64,000 nucleotides of DNA. Origin: Candidatus Litorirhabdus singularis. Lineage in GTDB: Bacteria; Pseudomonadota; Gammaproteobacteria; Pseudomonadales; Halieaceae. Under the pieces are notes generated by a model, which saw only the letters and a list, made by a program, of their open reading frames with translations, was not told the origin of the DNA and made no database searches. Made by a program: the position numbers and the translations under genes. The stretch is taken from the NCBI RefSeq assembly GCF_026262625.1, contig NZ_SHNN01000002.1, forward strand, positions 1,116,001-1,180,000, written 5' to 3'. Positions 45,784-55,198 of this stretch are shown here, one piece after another (the first letter of the stretch is position 1; every line of letters starts with the position of its first letter).

Positions 45784-45797
45784 CAGACACGTATAAT
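45769..45797 (+). promoter_or_regulatory. Sigma-70 promoter for valS
   Basis: TTCAAT, 17 bases, TATAAT (45792-45797), ending 32 bases before the valS ATG and overlapping the end of holC. AGGAAA occurs within the leader. It would allow valS expression apart from pepA-holC. Confidence 0.5.
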
Positions 45798-45829
45798 CAC
45801 GACCTTTTTCAGGAAACCATACAACGATC

Positions 45830-48595
45830 ATGGATAAGACATACCAACCCGCCAACATCGAAACCCGGTGGTACCAGGAATGGGAGAGCAAAGGCTACTT
45901 CGCACCAAGCGGCAGCGGCGAGCCCTATTCCATTATGATTCCTCCCCCCAATGTAACCGGCAGCCTGCATATGGGGCACGGGTTTCAGGAGGCGATCATG
46001 GACGCTCTGATTCGCTATCACCGCATGCAAGGTTGCAATACGCTGTGGCAGGTGGGAACCGACCACGCCGGCATTGCCACGCAGATGGTCGTCGAGCGTC
46101 AACTAGAGGCCGCCGGCACTAACCGCCATGAGTTAGGGCGGGAAAAGTTTATTGAGAAAGTGTGGGACTGGAAGCAGGAATCAGGTGGCACTATTACTCA
46201 GCAACTGCGACGGCTGGGCTCTTCGCTAGACTGGTCACGCGAGCGCTTCACCATGGATCCGGGACTTTCTGCCGCAGTGCAGGAAGTCTTTATCAAACTG
46301 CATCAAGAGGGCTTGATCTACCGGGGCCAGCGCCTGGTGAACTGGGACCCGGCATTGCATACCGCCATCTCAGACCTCGAAGTGGTATCCGAAGAGGAAA
46401 AAGGCCACCTCTGGAACTTTAGATACCCACTCAGCGACGGCAGCGGACATCTGGTCGTCGCCACAACACGCCCCGAAACCATGCTGGGTGATACCGCCGT
46501 GGCGGTGCACCCCGAAGATGAGCGCTATGCACAACTGATCGGAAAGTCTATCGACCTACCGCTGACCGGACGCACGATTCCTATTATCGCAGACGACTAC
46601 GTCGACCGCGATTTCGGCACCGGCTGCCTCAAAATCACCCCGGCTCACGATTTCAACGACTATGAGGTCGGCAAGCGCCACAGTCTGGAGATGATCAACA
46701 TCTTCACTGACGATGCCGCTCTCAATGATGAGGTGCCCGAGGCCTATAGAGGTATGGACCGGTTTGTCGCCCGCAAACAGATTATTGCGGACCTGGAATC
46801 GGCGGGCCTGCTTGAGGGTGTTAAGGACCATACGCTGAAAGTACCGCGCGGAGACCGCTCCAATGTAGTCATCGAGCCCTATCTCACCCAGCAATGGTAT
46901 GTAGACGCCAAAAAGTTGGCCCAGCCCGCCATCGACGCCGTTGAGAATGGCTCCATACAGTTTGTACCAAAGCAGTGGGAAAACACCTATTTTGCCTGGA
47001 TGCGGGATATCCAGGATTGGTGCATCTCGCGGCAATTGTGGTGGGGACATCGCATACCCGCCTGGTACGACAACGAGGGCAACATCTACGTTGGTAACGA
47101 TGAGACCAGTGTTCGCCAAGAAAATAACCTGGGACCGGAAGTCGCACTGCGTCAAGACGAAGATGTGCTGGATACCTGGTTTTCCAGCGCCCTTTGGACT
47201 TTTTCAACGCTGGGTTGGCCAGAGCAAACGCCAGACCTGAAAACCTTTCACCCCAGTTCGGTGCTGGTTACAGGCTTTGATATCATTTTCTTCTGGGTCG
47301 CCCGCATGATCATGATGACCCTGCACTTTCGCAAGGAAGTCCCTTTCCATACGGTTTATGTCCATGGATTGGTACGCGATAGCCATGGTCAAAAAATGTC
47401 AAAATCAAAAGGCAACGTACTGGACCCGATTGACCTGATCGATGGCATCGAACTAGATACTTTGTTAGAAAAACGCACCGCCGGCATGATGCAGCCAAAG
47501 TTGGCCAAGAAGATCGACAAGCAGACGCGCGAAGAATTCCCCGAGGGTATTGACGCTTACGGTACCGACGCCCTGCGCTTTACCTATTACTCGCTCGCCA
47601 GCACCGGCCGTGATATCAAATTTGATATTGGTCGCATTGAAGGTTTCAGAAATTTCTGCAACAAATTATGGAATGCTGCGCGCTACGCATTGATGAATTG
47701 TGAAAACGAGGAATGCGGAACAACCGAGGCTGAGTTCACGCTGGGCCTTGCGGACCGCTGGATCATCAGCCGCCTGCAGGAGACTGAACAGGAAGTAAAG
47801 CGCGCTATTTCGAACTATCGCTTTGATCTTGCCTCACAGGCCATCTATGAGTTCACCTGGAACGAGTATTGCGACTGGTATTTGGAACTGTCAAAACCCG
47901 TACTCTGGGACGACGACGCGGCGGCAGCGGCCAAGGTCGGAACCCGCCGCACCCTGATCAGAGTGCTGGAAGCGATCCTGCGCATGACCCATCCACTGAT
48001 GCCATTTATCACCGAAGAAATTTGGCAAAAAGTAGCACCTCTGGCCGGTAAATCTGGGGCCACCATCATGCTCCAACCCTATCCGGAAGCCGACGAGACA
48101 AGCATAGACGCCCTGGCAAACGCCGATATAGAATGGCTGAAAGGCGTCATTGTTGGAATCCGCAACATTCGCGGCGAGATGAACATAGCGCCTGGTAAAG
48201 AGCTCAGCGTTTTACTACGCAATGGCGACAATAATGATCAGCGAAGGCTTGACGACAATGCGCAATACCTGAAAAAACTCGCCAAGCTTTCTGAAATCCG
48301 ATTTTTAGACGCTAACGAATCAGCTCCCGCAGCTTCCGCGGCGCTGGTCGGCAAGCTTGAAATTTTGGTACCACTGGCAGGCGTTATCGACAAGGATGCC
48401 GAACTCGCCCGCTTAACCAAAGAAATGCAAAAGCTGGATAAGGACCTTGAGCGCCTTCGCGGCAAGCTGAGTAATAGTGCGTTTATTGATAAGGCGCCTG
48501 AGGCTGTAGTCGATAAAGAACGTGCCAAACTTGATTCTCAGGAACAGGCACTGGCGAAGCTGAAACAGCAACATGAGGAATTGGCGGAAATATAG
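45830..48595 (+). CDS. valS: Valyl-tRNA synthetase
   Basis: Class I aminoacyl-tRNA synthetase of 921 residues charging tRNA-Val. The HIGH-type motif is in [16 protein letters not shown] and KMSKS in [14 protein letters not shown]. An editing domain lies between, and the anticodon-binding domain and C-terminal coiled coil ([19 protein letters not shown]) complete the bacterial architecture. No gaps or frameshifts seen. Confidence 0.98.
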   Translation: MDKTYQPANIETRWYQEWESKGYFAPSGSGEPYSIMIPPPNVTGSLHMGHGFQEAIMDALIRYHRMQGCNTLWQVGTDHAGIATQMVVERQLEAAGTNRHELGREKFIEKVWDWKQESGGTITQQLRRLGSSLDWSRERFTMDPGLSAAVQEVFIKLHQEGLIYRGQRLVNWDPALHTAISDLEVVSEEEKGHLWNFRYPLSDGSGHLVVATTRPETMLGDTAVAVHPEDERYAQLIGKSIDLPLTGRTIPIIADDYVDRDFGTGCLKITPAHDFNDYEVGKRHSLEMINIFTDDAALNDEVPEAYRGMDRFVARKQIIADLESAGLLEGVKDHTLKVPRGDRSNVVIEPYLTQQWYVDAKKLAQPAIDAVENGSIQFVPKQWENTYFAWMRDIQDWCISRQLWWGHRIPAWYDNEGNIYVGNDETSVRQENNLGPEVALRQDEDVLDTWFSSALWTFSTLGWPEQTPDLKTFHPSSVLVTGFDIIFFWVARMIMMTLHFRKEVPFHTVYVHGLVRDSHGQKMSKSKGNVLDPIDLIDGIELDTLLEKRTAGMMQPKLAKKIDKQTREEFPEGIDAYGTDALRFTYYSLASTGRDIKFDIGRIEGFRNFCNKLWNAARYALMNCENEECGTTEAEFTLGLADRWIISRLQETEQEVKRAISNYRFDLASQAIYEFTWNEYCDWYLELSKPVLWDDDAAAAAKVGTRRTLIRVLEAILRMTHPLMPFITEEIWQKVAPLAGKSGATIMLQPYPEADETSIDALANADIEWLKGVIVGIRNIRGEMNIAPGKELSVLLRNGDNNDQRRLDDNAQYLKKLAKLSEIRFLDANESAPAASAALVGKLEILVPLAGVIDKDAELARLTKEMQKLDKDLERLRGKLSNSAFIDKAPEAVVDKERAKLDSQEQALAKLKQQHEELAEI

Positions 48596-48636
48596 ACCCT
48601 ACACAATCAGGCAACGGCTTCTATAAGAAAAACTCA

Positions 48637-48658
48637 CGGTCGCATCATGCATGAGACC
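48637..48658. repeat. Imperfect inverted repeat in the csp leader
   Basis: CGGTC-g-CAT-catgc-ATG-a-GACCG, followed by an A-rich stretch before the cold-shock gene. It could be a structured 5' leader or a weak terminator of valS; no T-run is present. Confidence 0.35.
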
Positions 48659-48690
48659 GGATGATATAAAAAAAGTCAGAGGGTAAGAAG

Positions 48691-48906
48691 ATGAGTGAGC
48701 GCGTAACGGGCACAGTGAAATGGTTTAACAATGCCAAGGGGTTCGGTTTTATTACCCGTGGCGAAGATGATAGTGAAGACGTCTTCGTGCACTTTCGCTC
48801 CATCCAGGGTGAGGGCTATCGCACACTGAATGAAGGTCAGGAGGTGGAGTTTGCTGTCGTCGAAGGCCCCAAAGGATTACAGGCCGAAGACGTTTCCAAA
48901 GTCTGA
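48691..48906 (+). CDS. Cold-shock protein (CspA family)
   Basis: A 71-residue single cold-shock domain. RNA-binding motifs NAKGFGFI (RNP1) and DVFVHF (RNP2) are present, with GTVKWFNN at the start. Binds single-stranded RNA and DNA as an RNA chaperone. AGAGGG lies seven bases before the ATG. Followed by a second, membrane-anchored cold-shock-domain gene. Confidence 0.95.
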   Translation: MSERVTGTVKWFNNAKGFGFITRGEDDSEDVFVHFRSIQGEGYRTLNEGQEVEFAVVEGPKGLQAEDVSKV

Positions 48907-49063
48907 TTGCCAAGGCTATCGGGGAATCTTCTTGGCTTCTGTGGCTGACTCCGGCCTGGCAACTACCGCCAACAGGTGAATACCATCGCTACCACCCATT
49001 GCAGTGTCGAGAATGGCCTGCCGTAGTGGTATAGTGTCCGCCATTTTATAGACGAGTCCCATT

Positions 49064-49531
49064 ATGAATCTTCCAGCTCAACTAGTTCTGGCTGTGGCCC
49101 TGGGTGTCGCAGCAACTGCTGCAACTATTGCTACCAAGGCCTCCACACCGCTGATGCTTGCGCTAATCATTATCAGCGCCACTGTTTTGACAGCCCTGCT
49201 TGGCAACCTGGGCCGCAAGCAGCCTGGGAACAATGCCGCCAAACCATCCAAAAATTTATCCAAGCAACCAGCCGCCAAGCGCAAGCAGCCCCAACAACAG
49301 GCGTCAACCAGCGGCGGAGCCCGTGAAGAAGGCGAAGTTAAGTGGTTCAATGGCTCAAAGGGCTTTGGCTTCATCATTCGCCCCAACGGCGATGAGATAT
49401 TTGTTCACTTTCGGTCTATCCGCGGCGATGGCAACACCCGGCGCTCACTGCGCGACGGCCAGCGTGTTACCTACGAATTGGGCAATTCCGATAAAGGCCC
49501 GCAGGCCGAGGAAGTGGACGCGCTTGAATAA
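49064..49531 (+). CDS. Membrane-anchored cold-shock-domain protein
   Basis: A 155-residue protein. Two N-terminal hydrophobic segments (about residues 5-23 and 29-47) are followed by a basic, Lys/Gln/Pro-rich linker and a C-terminal cold-shock domain: GEVKWFNGSKGFGFI and DEIFVHFRSI. This would place an RNA-binding domain on the cytoplasmic face of the membrane. Not a standard CspA. Function unknown. Confidence 0.85.
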   Translation: MNLPAQLVLAVALGVAATAATIATKASTPLMLALIIISATVLTALLGNLGRKQPGNNAAKPSKNLSKQPAAKRKQPQQQASTSGGAREEGEVKWFNGSKGFGFIIRPNGDEIFVHFRSIRGDGNTRRSLRDGQRVTYELGNSDKGPQAEEVDALE

Positions 49532-49546
49532 GTCTACGAACCTGGC

Positions 49547-49771
49547 TTAGTAATGCGGCGGCGGTGGCTCTGCGCCCACTGCCGGCTGCTGCTGAATCTC
49601 TCGATATTGCTGTCTTAGCACTCGGCTCTCAGTCTGCAACGTCTCGATGTCACGCTGCTGCTGTGCCAGGGCTTCATTCAACTGGCTGATCGTTTCCTCC
49701 TGAAACGCCAACTGGGTTTGCATATCGACGAGTTGCAGCGCCAGTTCTCGCAGTGCTTCTTTTTCGGACAT
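49547..49771 (-). CDS. slyX: SlyX-family protein
   Basis: A 74-residue coiled-coil protein: LALQLVDMQTQLAFQEETIS and LNEALAQQQRDIETLQ, ending in the PPPHY tail typical of SlyX. Function unknown in all species. TATAAA lies four bases before the ATG. Confidence 0.9.
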   Translation of the reverse strand: MSEKEALRELALQLVDMQTQLAFQEETISQLNEALAQQQRDIETLQTESRVLRQQYREIQQQPAVGAEPPPPHY

Positions 49772-49905
49772 CGTTTTTATACTCTTGCGCTATCGGCAGG
49801 TGTTTAGATGGCAAACCAGCTTAACATTCATGACTGGCACCAACAGCCAGACGAAATTATTATAAGCACAGCCGACCTCAGGGTACATCAATAGAGGCAT
49901 TTGAT

Positions 49906-50271
49906 ATGGGCACGAAGAATCAATCTGGTAGCCGTGCGGTTTACTCAACAGACCGTGGCCGCCTGTGTCCGCAATGTCAGCGCGCCGTTGCTGACTGCGT
50001 GTGTGGCAAACAACGTCCCGCCAGCAGTAGTGACGGTATCGTTCGGTTGCGACGAGAAACCAAGGGGCGCGGTGGTAAAGCAGTCACCATCATCGACGGT
50101 GTGCCGCTGGCACCATTAGAGTTGAAACAACTTGCACGCGAACTCAAGCAGCGCTGCGGGGTCGGTGGCAGCGTAAAGTCTGACACCATAGAGATTCAGG
50201 GAGATCATCGCGATATCCTGAAGACCGAGCTGGAAAAGCGCGGTTTTAAGGTCAAACTGGCCGGCGGTTAA
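49906..50271 (+). CDS. yciH: SUI1/eIF1-like translation factor YciH
   Basis: A 121-residue protein with a C-terminal SUI1 domain (RGGKAVTIIDGVPL, IEIQGDHRDILKTELEKRGF). The N-terminus has a small Cys cluster (CPQCQRAVADCVC) that may bind zinc. Bacterial YciH resembles eukaryotic eIF1 and may affect start selection; its role is debated. Divergent from slyX. Confidence 0.93.
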   Translation: MGTKNQSGSRAVYSTDRGRLCPQCQRAVADCVCGKQRPASSSDGIVRLRRETKGRGGKAVTIIDGVPLAPLELKQLARELKQRCGVGGSVKSDTIEIQGDHRDILKTELEKRGFKVKLAGG

Positions 50272-50313
50272 GCCAACGGTAAGCGCCTGTACCTGAACGG
50301 GTCAGGTACTGAC

Positions 50314-51003
50314 TCAGTCTCGCGCCGCCGCTAACTCGGCGAGTCTCGCAGACAACGCCAGCGCCTGCGTGCCGTCCACCTGCAGGCTACGAAAGTCCTG
50401 TGGCAACCAGCGCAGATCCTCCGCCACATCGATATCCGGTAGCGCCTCTAGACTTGCGTGTGTGAGCCCATAACACCCTGCCGCACTTTGGCTCTGCTCG
50501 AGCACAACTGAAGTTCCCCAGCTAACACCCTGCAACCAGCCAGCGCAGGCACGGCGCATGCCCAATAGAACATAGCCGCCGTCAATGGCAGGCCCAAACA
50601 CCACGTCCGTATTATCAAGTGCTGCTGCTGCCTGCTGGAGGTAGTCCTGCGTTATAGCCGGTGCATCACTGCCCACCAACACCACTTTCTCGTAGTCGAG
50701 CAACCCGTGAGCAAAAGCTGCCTCCATGCGCTCACCCAGATTACTACCCACCTGCTCACGGGTCTTCAGCACAGCGCCGGGATCAATCTGGCTCAACCAG
50801 CCGCCCGCGTCATCACCGGTCAACCACAACTGCACAGGTCCCAACCCACTGCTGCCCAAAGTGCCAAGTGTGCGCAGAACCATACTGCAATGCAGATCTG
50901 CGGCTAAATGCGCTCCCAACGCGGGAATCAGCCGTGTTTTGACCTGCCCGGCAATTGGCACTCGCGCAAACTGTATCAACAACAGTGACTGCCTAGCGGC
51001 CAT
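50314..51003 (-). CDS. CofC-like transferase of the radical SAM/ArsS locus (TIGR04282 type)
   Basis: A 229-residue nucleotidyl-/glycosyltransferase-like protein. The family start LLLIQFARVPIAGQVKTRLI and the acid motif VVLVGSDAPAIT are present, then FGPAIDGGYVLLGMR. Members occur next to ArsS-type radical SAM genes and second transferases, as here. It overlaps the upstream glycosyltransferase gene by 11 bp. A proposed role in arsenosugar-like product formation is by association. Confidence 0.85.
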   Translation of the reverse strand: MAARQSLLLIQFARVPIAGQVKTRLIPALGAHLAADLHCSMVLRTLGTLGSSGLGPVQLWLTGDDAGGWLSQIDPGAVLKTREQVGSNLGERMEAAFAHGLLDYEKVVLVGSDAPAITQDYLQQAAAALDNTDVVFGPAIDGGYVLLGMRRACAGWLQGVSWGTSVVLEQSQSAAGCYGLTHASLEALPDIDVAEDLRWLPQDFRSLQVDGTQALALSARLAELAAARD

Positions 51004-51673
51004 AATATTGACGCGCTAAACGCGCAGGGTCGACTCCCAACCAGTAAGCCAGCCGCAAACGCCACATGGTCATAATGGTGCTCCATCGGCCATGCTGTAA
51101 CCAGCGCCGCGGCGAGGTAATCACCGGCGTGGCAATAATGTGGGGGGCGCCCTGCTGCCGCAAACACTTACTGAATGCCACGTCTTCCATCAGCGCTATG
51201 GCAGGAAAGCCCTTAACCTGACGAAACAGTTGCGCTTCTACAAACAAAAGCTGGTCACCGGTAGCAACCCGCGTGATCCGCGAACGCTGATTCATACACC
51301 ACGAAACCAGTCTCAGCAGTCGATCATTGGTATCCAAGCGTACGCGAAAAAAGCCCCACAGCGGCGCCGTCGCAAGCGCACTGTTCAGTTGTGATGCGGT
51401 ACAGGTAAGTTGGGTGTCACTGTGCAAAAATGCCAGGTAGCGTCCTCGAGCCGCGCCGGCGCCGGCATTCATTTGCAGGGCACGCCCCGCCTTGGTCTGC
51501 AGTAAATGGTCACAGTGAGGCTTGGCCAGCTCGACGCTTGCGTCGGAGCTACCGCCGTCAACCACGACTATTTCAGCAGCAGGAAAGTCGCGCCTCAGTG
51601 ATGCCAAGCTAACTGCCAGATGCGCTGACTCATTGAGAACAGGAATAACAAAGCTGAGCAGCGGCTCAGCCAT
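50993..51673 (-). CDS. Family 2 glycosyltransferase of the ArsS locus (TIGR04283 type)
   Basis: A 226-residue GT-A glycosyltransferase. Motifs LSFVIPVLNESAHLAVSLAS, IVVVDGGSSDAS, the DxD-like FLHSDTQL and ALMEDVAFSK fit the family. Start ATG 51673 (MAEPLLSF) overlaps the arsS stop by 8 bp; the longer frame is an artefact over arsS. Likely co-translated with arsS and the CofC-like gene. Confidence 0.87.
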   Translation of the reverse strand: MAEPLLSFVIPVLNESAHLAVSLASLRRDFPAAEIVVVDGGSSDASVELAKPHCDHLLQTKAGRALQMNAGAGAARGRYLAFLHSDTQLTCTASQLNSALATAPLWGFFRVRLDTNDRLLRLVSWCMNQRSRITRVATGDQLLFVEAQLFRQVKGFPAIALMEDVAFSKCLRQQGAPHIIATPVITSPRRWLQHGRWSTIMTMWRLRLAYWLGVDPARLARQYYGR

Positions 51674-52628
51674 CCAGCGCGCCACTGCAACTACTGCCCT
51701 GCCCGGCGGTACAGCCGTAGCAGTGTTCGGCGGTGTATATAGCTGCGCTATCAAGCGCATGGCCGTCCAAAAGATCAGCGATATGTACCCTACGATCACT
51801 CGTGAGCACTGGCATATCCAGCATTTGGTTGAAATCACAGTCGTAGACAAAACCCTGCCAATCAATGCTAATAAGCTCGCGGCACATGACTGAGTCCAGA
51901 TTTTCCGTTGCAAAACTTTCCCGCAACATGCGCATATAGGGGTAGTACTGATCCTGAGACAACAATACCGCGCCAAAACGACTGATTGGCATATTGGTGA
52001 TGGTAAACAATGAATTAAAGGAGATACCAAAGCGGGACTGCAGCTCACGCTTGTAATCCGACTGCAACTGTTCCTGCGGCGGTGGCAGGTTGGTGCCAAC
52101 CGGGTTGTAAACCAGGTTCAACTGCAAATCTTCCTCTACGCCGTAGCCGAGCTGATTCAGTAACTGCAGCGCTTGAATACTGTCGGCGTAGACCCCCTGA
52201 CCGCGTTGCTCGGCAACGTTTTCCTCTTCATAGCAAGGCAGCGAGGCGGTGATAACCACACCCTGGGCCGCCATAAATTCTGCCAGGTCTTCGTATCCAG
52301 GCTCTAACAGGATAGTGAGGTTACAGCGATCGATCACTTCTATGTCGCGCTGTCTGGCCTGCTCTACCAGCCACCGAAAGTGTGGGTTCATTTCTGGGGC
52401 CCCACCGGTCAGGTCCAGCGTTGCCGGCTGCAACCGGTCCATTAGCGCCACCACCTGCTGCGTGGTAGCCAACGACATTTCTTCGGTACGTGTTGGACCA
52501 GCATTAACATGGCAATGCACGCAGCTGAGATTGCAGCGATACCCCAGATTAATCTGCAGCGAACTGATGCGCTGGCGCGCGATAGCCGGGAAATCGCTGT
52601 TCAGTAGTAGAGGACGAGTCTCACGCAT
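51666..52628 (-). CDS. arsS: Radical SAM protein ArsS (arsenosugar biosynthesis type)
   Basis: A 320-residue radical SAM enzyme. The cluster-binding CNLSCVHC follows LQINLGYR, and the SAM-side segment DLTGGAPEMNPHFRWL is seen. The Cys-rich end CYGCTAGQGSSCSGALDG is the hallmark of the family; some homologues carry selenocysteine there, but here all are cysteine codons. ArsS is linked to forming dimethylarsinoyl sugars downstream of ArsM, but no arsM is in the window, so the product is uncertain. Confidence 0.9.
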   Translation of the reverse strand: MRETRPLLLNSDFPAIARQRISSLQINLGYRCNLSCVHCHVNAGPTRTEEMSLATTQQVVALMDRLQPATLDLTGGAPEMNPHFRWLVEQARQRDIEVIDRCNLTILLEPGYEDLAEFMAAQGVVITASLPCYEEENVAEQRGQGVYADSIQALQLLNQLGYGVEEDLQLNLVYNPVGTNLPPPQEQLQSDYKRELQSRFGISFNSLFTITNMPISRFGAVLLSQDQYYPYMRMLRESFATENLDSVMCRELISIDWQGFVYDCDFNQMLDMPVLTSDRRVHIADLLDGHALDSAAIYTAEHCYGCTAGQGSSCSGALDG

Positions 52629-52631
52629 GGC

Positions 52632-54542
52632 TCAGTATTGCTCCTGCAACTCGCTGGCCTTAAACAACACGGTTGGCTTATCACGCAAGCCATCGTAAAC
52701 CACCTGATAGGCGAGCACTGCCTGCACATAGTCACGTGTTTCTCGGAACGGTATCGATTCCACCCATTGCGCCACATCCATCGACTGCGCAGTATTGGCG
52801 CGCCAGCGCTTCACCCGATGTGGGCCAGCATTATAGGCGGCCAAGGTAAAGATTCGGTTCTCGTCGTAACGGTCCATCAGCTGGCGATAATAAGCTCCAC
52901 CTAGTGAAATATTGGTTTCCACGTCATAGAGGTCCTCGCTGAGCGAGTTATCGCCAAGTCGCTTCGCCACGGATTCAGCAGTGCGCGGCATAAGCTGCAT
53001 CAGTCCGCGGGCGCCGACGCGCGATCGAGCGTTCGGAAAAAATGCACTTTCCCTGCGCACAATCGACATCAACTCGGTATCGGTCACGTTATAGGTCTGC
53101 GCATAACGATCAAACAGCTGCGGATACGGTGTCGGAAAACGCAGCTCCAGCCTGTCGAAGGCCTTGGCCTTATTGGCAGCATCAATCGCAAAGCGGTGCC
53201 AGCCCTGATCGTTAGCATGTTGCGACAGACTTTCGCTACGCTCTGTCTTGGACCTGGCCAGCAGGTAACTCCATTCAGACTGTGCCAGCATTGGCTGCTG
53301 ATGAAACATCAGCTCAGTAGCACGCTGCAATCCAGGCTCTTGCCGGGTGTCACTGGCGGCCAGCAATGGCGGTAAAGGCTTATGATTGAGTGAATAGTCT
53401 AACGCTACCTGCTCAGCGGCAAGAAAACCGTAATAATGTCGCTCCTGAGCCAGTTTCAGCCAGATCTCCTGAGCCGCGGCAGGCTCACCCGAATGCGCCA
53501 ACACATTTGCGCGCCAGTAGCGCCATACCGAGGCCTCGCGAGCTGCTGGACTGAGGCCGTCCAACAGGGGGGCAAAGGCCACCCAATCATTGTCACGCAG
53601 CGTCCAACGCAGGCGTCGTTCCAATAGCTTGTCATCACCCGCACTCACAAGGTAGCTGTCTAGCCAGATAGTGTGGTCAGTAGCCTGTTTTCGCAAAATG
53701 GCGTCTGCAAGTGCCGCATTGGTGCGTGCCACGGCACTATCGGAATACGCGTAACGCTCCTGCAATTGTGGCCACAGTCGCATGGCATGATCAAGGTCAA
53801 CCCGGGCTAGCCGGCGCAGGCCATGGCTGACAATGTCCATCGCATAAGCGCTGTCTGCCGGCAGCCTATCTGCCCGCGCTACGCGTCCGGGGTTGCGATA
53901 AACTTGCAACAACACCTCGTGCCACTGCTCTATTTCCTCACTGCCATAGCGCGCCACATAGCTCATTAGGCTACTACGACGATTATCAAACGCCTTGAGC
54001 ATGCGCTGCCAGACAATATCATCTCCCAGCATATCGGCTTTGATCCAGGCTTTGAACAATGGGTCACAGGCATCAGGCCGCGAGGCTTGGTAGTTCCACA
54101 ATTCCTCGGCACCCTTCCACGCTACCTCGGTATCGGCTTGCGACAATCGGGCGCTGTAGTAGTAGCACTGCAATTCGATATCGTTGGGACGCGCTGGAGA
54201 AACCGCCAAATAGTCCTGCCAACGCTGATCGCGCCCCGCCCGGCGTAAATATTTGTCCTTGAAACGCAACTGCAAAGGCGTCCCGGCACTGGCTTCAAGA
54301 AACTCCAGCGCTTGCGGCGACGGTACGTGCCGGATCCTCGACTCGAGGCGATAGAAATCAAGATATAGAGCTAGAGGGTAGTCCTGTAACTCATCGCGCC
54401 TTGCCGCGACGCTAGTCCAGTCGCTGACGGTAACGGCATCATGAGCCTGCTGATAGAGCTCGCGTTGCTGCTGGAGCTCAGTACCGGCAACTACCGGTAA
54501 CATCCAGCACAAAGATAGAAGAGTAATTAGCTGACGTAGCAT
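52632..54542 (-). CDS. slt: Soluble lytic murein transglycosylase
   Basis: A 636-residue periplasmic enzyme that cleaves peptidoglycan to anhydromuropeptides. A signal peptide (LLSLCWMLPVVAG) precedes a long alpha-superhelical domain. The C-terminal SLT domain has the catalytic Glu in IVRRESAFFPNARSRV, then GARGLMQLMPRTA and TLAAYNAGPHRVKRW. It ends 3 bp before the arsS gene begins, in the same direction. Confidence 0.95.
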   Translation of the reverse strand: MLRQLITLLSLCWMLPVVAGTELQQQRELYQQAHDAVTVSDWTSVAARRDELQDYPLALYLDFYRLESRIRHVPSPQALEFLEASAGTPLQLRFKDKYLRRAGRDQRWQDYLAVSPARPNDIELQCYYYSARLSQADTEVAWKGAEELWNYQASRPDACDPLFKAWIKADMLGDDIVWQRMLKAFDNRRSSLMSYVARYGSEEIEQWHEVLLQVYRNPGRVARADRLPADSAYAMDIVSHGLRRLARVDLDHAMRLWPQLQERYAYSDSAVARTNAALADAILRKQATDHTIWLDSYLVSAGDDKLLERRLRWTLRDNDWVAFAPLLDGLSPAAREASVWRYWRANVLAHSGEPAAAQEIWLKLAQERHYYGFLAAEQVALDYSLNHKPLPPLLAASDTRQEPGLQRATELMFHQQPMLAQSEWSYLLARSKTERSESLSQHANDQGWHRFAIDAANKAKAFDRLELRFPTPYPQLFDRYAQTYNVTDTELMSIVRRESAFFPNARSRVGARGLMQLMPRTAESVAKRLGDNSLSEDLYDVETNISLGGAYYRQLMDRYDENRIFTLAAYNAGPHRVKRWRANTAQSMDVAQWVESIPFRETRDYVQAVLAYQVVYDGLRDKPTVLFKASELQEQY

Positions 54543-54661
54543 GGCAATCGTGTCGCAGAAGATGAGAGGTAGACTGCCTAATTCCCGTTTGGTTCACAAG
54601 CGATATTCACCTCCTGGCAACAATTCAGGATACATCGGACGCACCAACCGTCCCAGAGCGA

Positions 54662-55183
54662 CTAACCTGGCTTGGCGACTTCCACGCTGGCAGGTGGCTT
54701 CGAGTAAGCCGGCTCGGTCGACGAAAGCGCAGCCAGTGCTGTGCGGCGATCCTCAGCGGTAAAGCTGCCAGTGGTCAGGCAAAACTCCACCATGTTGTCA
54801 TTGGGGTCGCGGGTGTAGATGGAATGGCACCAGTTGTGATTCACCTCCAGCACGCGCAAGCCAGCATCCAGCCATTGCTGCTTGCGTCGCATCAAGTCGG
54901 CACGATCGATCACATCAAAGGAAATATGATTAATCACATCAGGAACCCCAGCTGCTCGCGACAGGTTAGTCTCAATCTCACCAACGCCCGGGACCTCATG
55001 TAGCTCCCAGAATGCGACAAATTTTGAATCGTCCTCCATCCGGTAAAAGAAGTGCTTGGCCCAGCCGCCCTCGTGAACGGGCTGCACCTCTACCTTCACT
55101 AGGTCGAAACCCATGACACCCTCGTAGAAGTCATGAATCGCCTGAATATCTGTACAGGCCAAAGCCAGATGGTGGTATCCCAT
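54662..55183 (-). CDS. VOC-superfamily (glyoxalase/extradiol-like) protein
   Basis: A 173-residue single-domain vicinal-oxygen-chelate protein. Opens GYHHLALACTDIQAIHDFY; metal ligands are likely His in YHHLAL, His in NHISFDV and Glu in NMVEFCLTTG. It could be a glyoxalase-like or extradiol-type enzyme; length is shorter than the two-domain ring-cleavage dioxygenases. Located 15 bp after the carboxymuconolactone-decarboxylase-like gene in the same direction. Confidence 0.85.
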   Translation of the reverse strand: MGYHHLALACTDIQAIHDFYEGVMGFDLVKVEVQPVHEGGWAKHFFYRMEDDSKFVAFWELHEVPGVGEIETNLSRAAGVPDVINHISFDVIDRADLMRRKQQWLDAGLRVLEVNHNWCHSIYTRDPNDNMVEFCLTTGSFTAEDRRTALAALSSTEPAYSKPPASVEVAKPG

Positions 55184-55198
55184 AGCAGTTGCTCCTAA

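Noticed and set aside
46556-47155. 199-codon minus ORF within valS
   Set aside because: Antisense to the catalytic and editing part of valS; no independent evidence.
49808-49894. 28-codon + ORF before yciH, with a faint resemblance to the start of GNAT acetyltransferases
   Set aside because: Too short and no continuation in other frames; not supportable as a gene or remnant.
51674-52099. N-terminal extension of the family 2 glycosyltransferase to 368 residues
   Set aside because: The added part is antisense-like sequence in a shifted frame over arsS; the conserved enzyme starts at ATG 51673.
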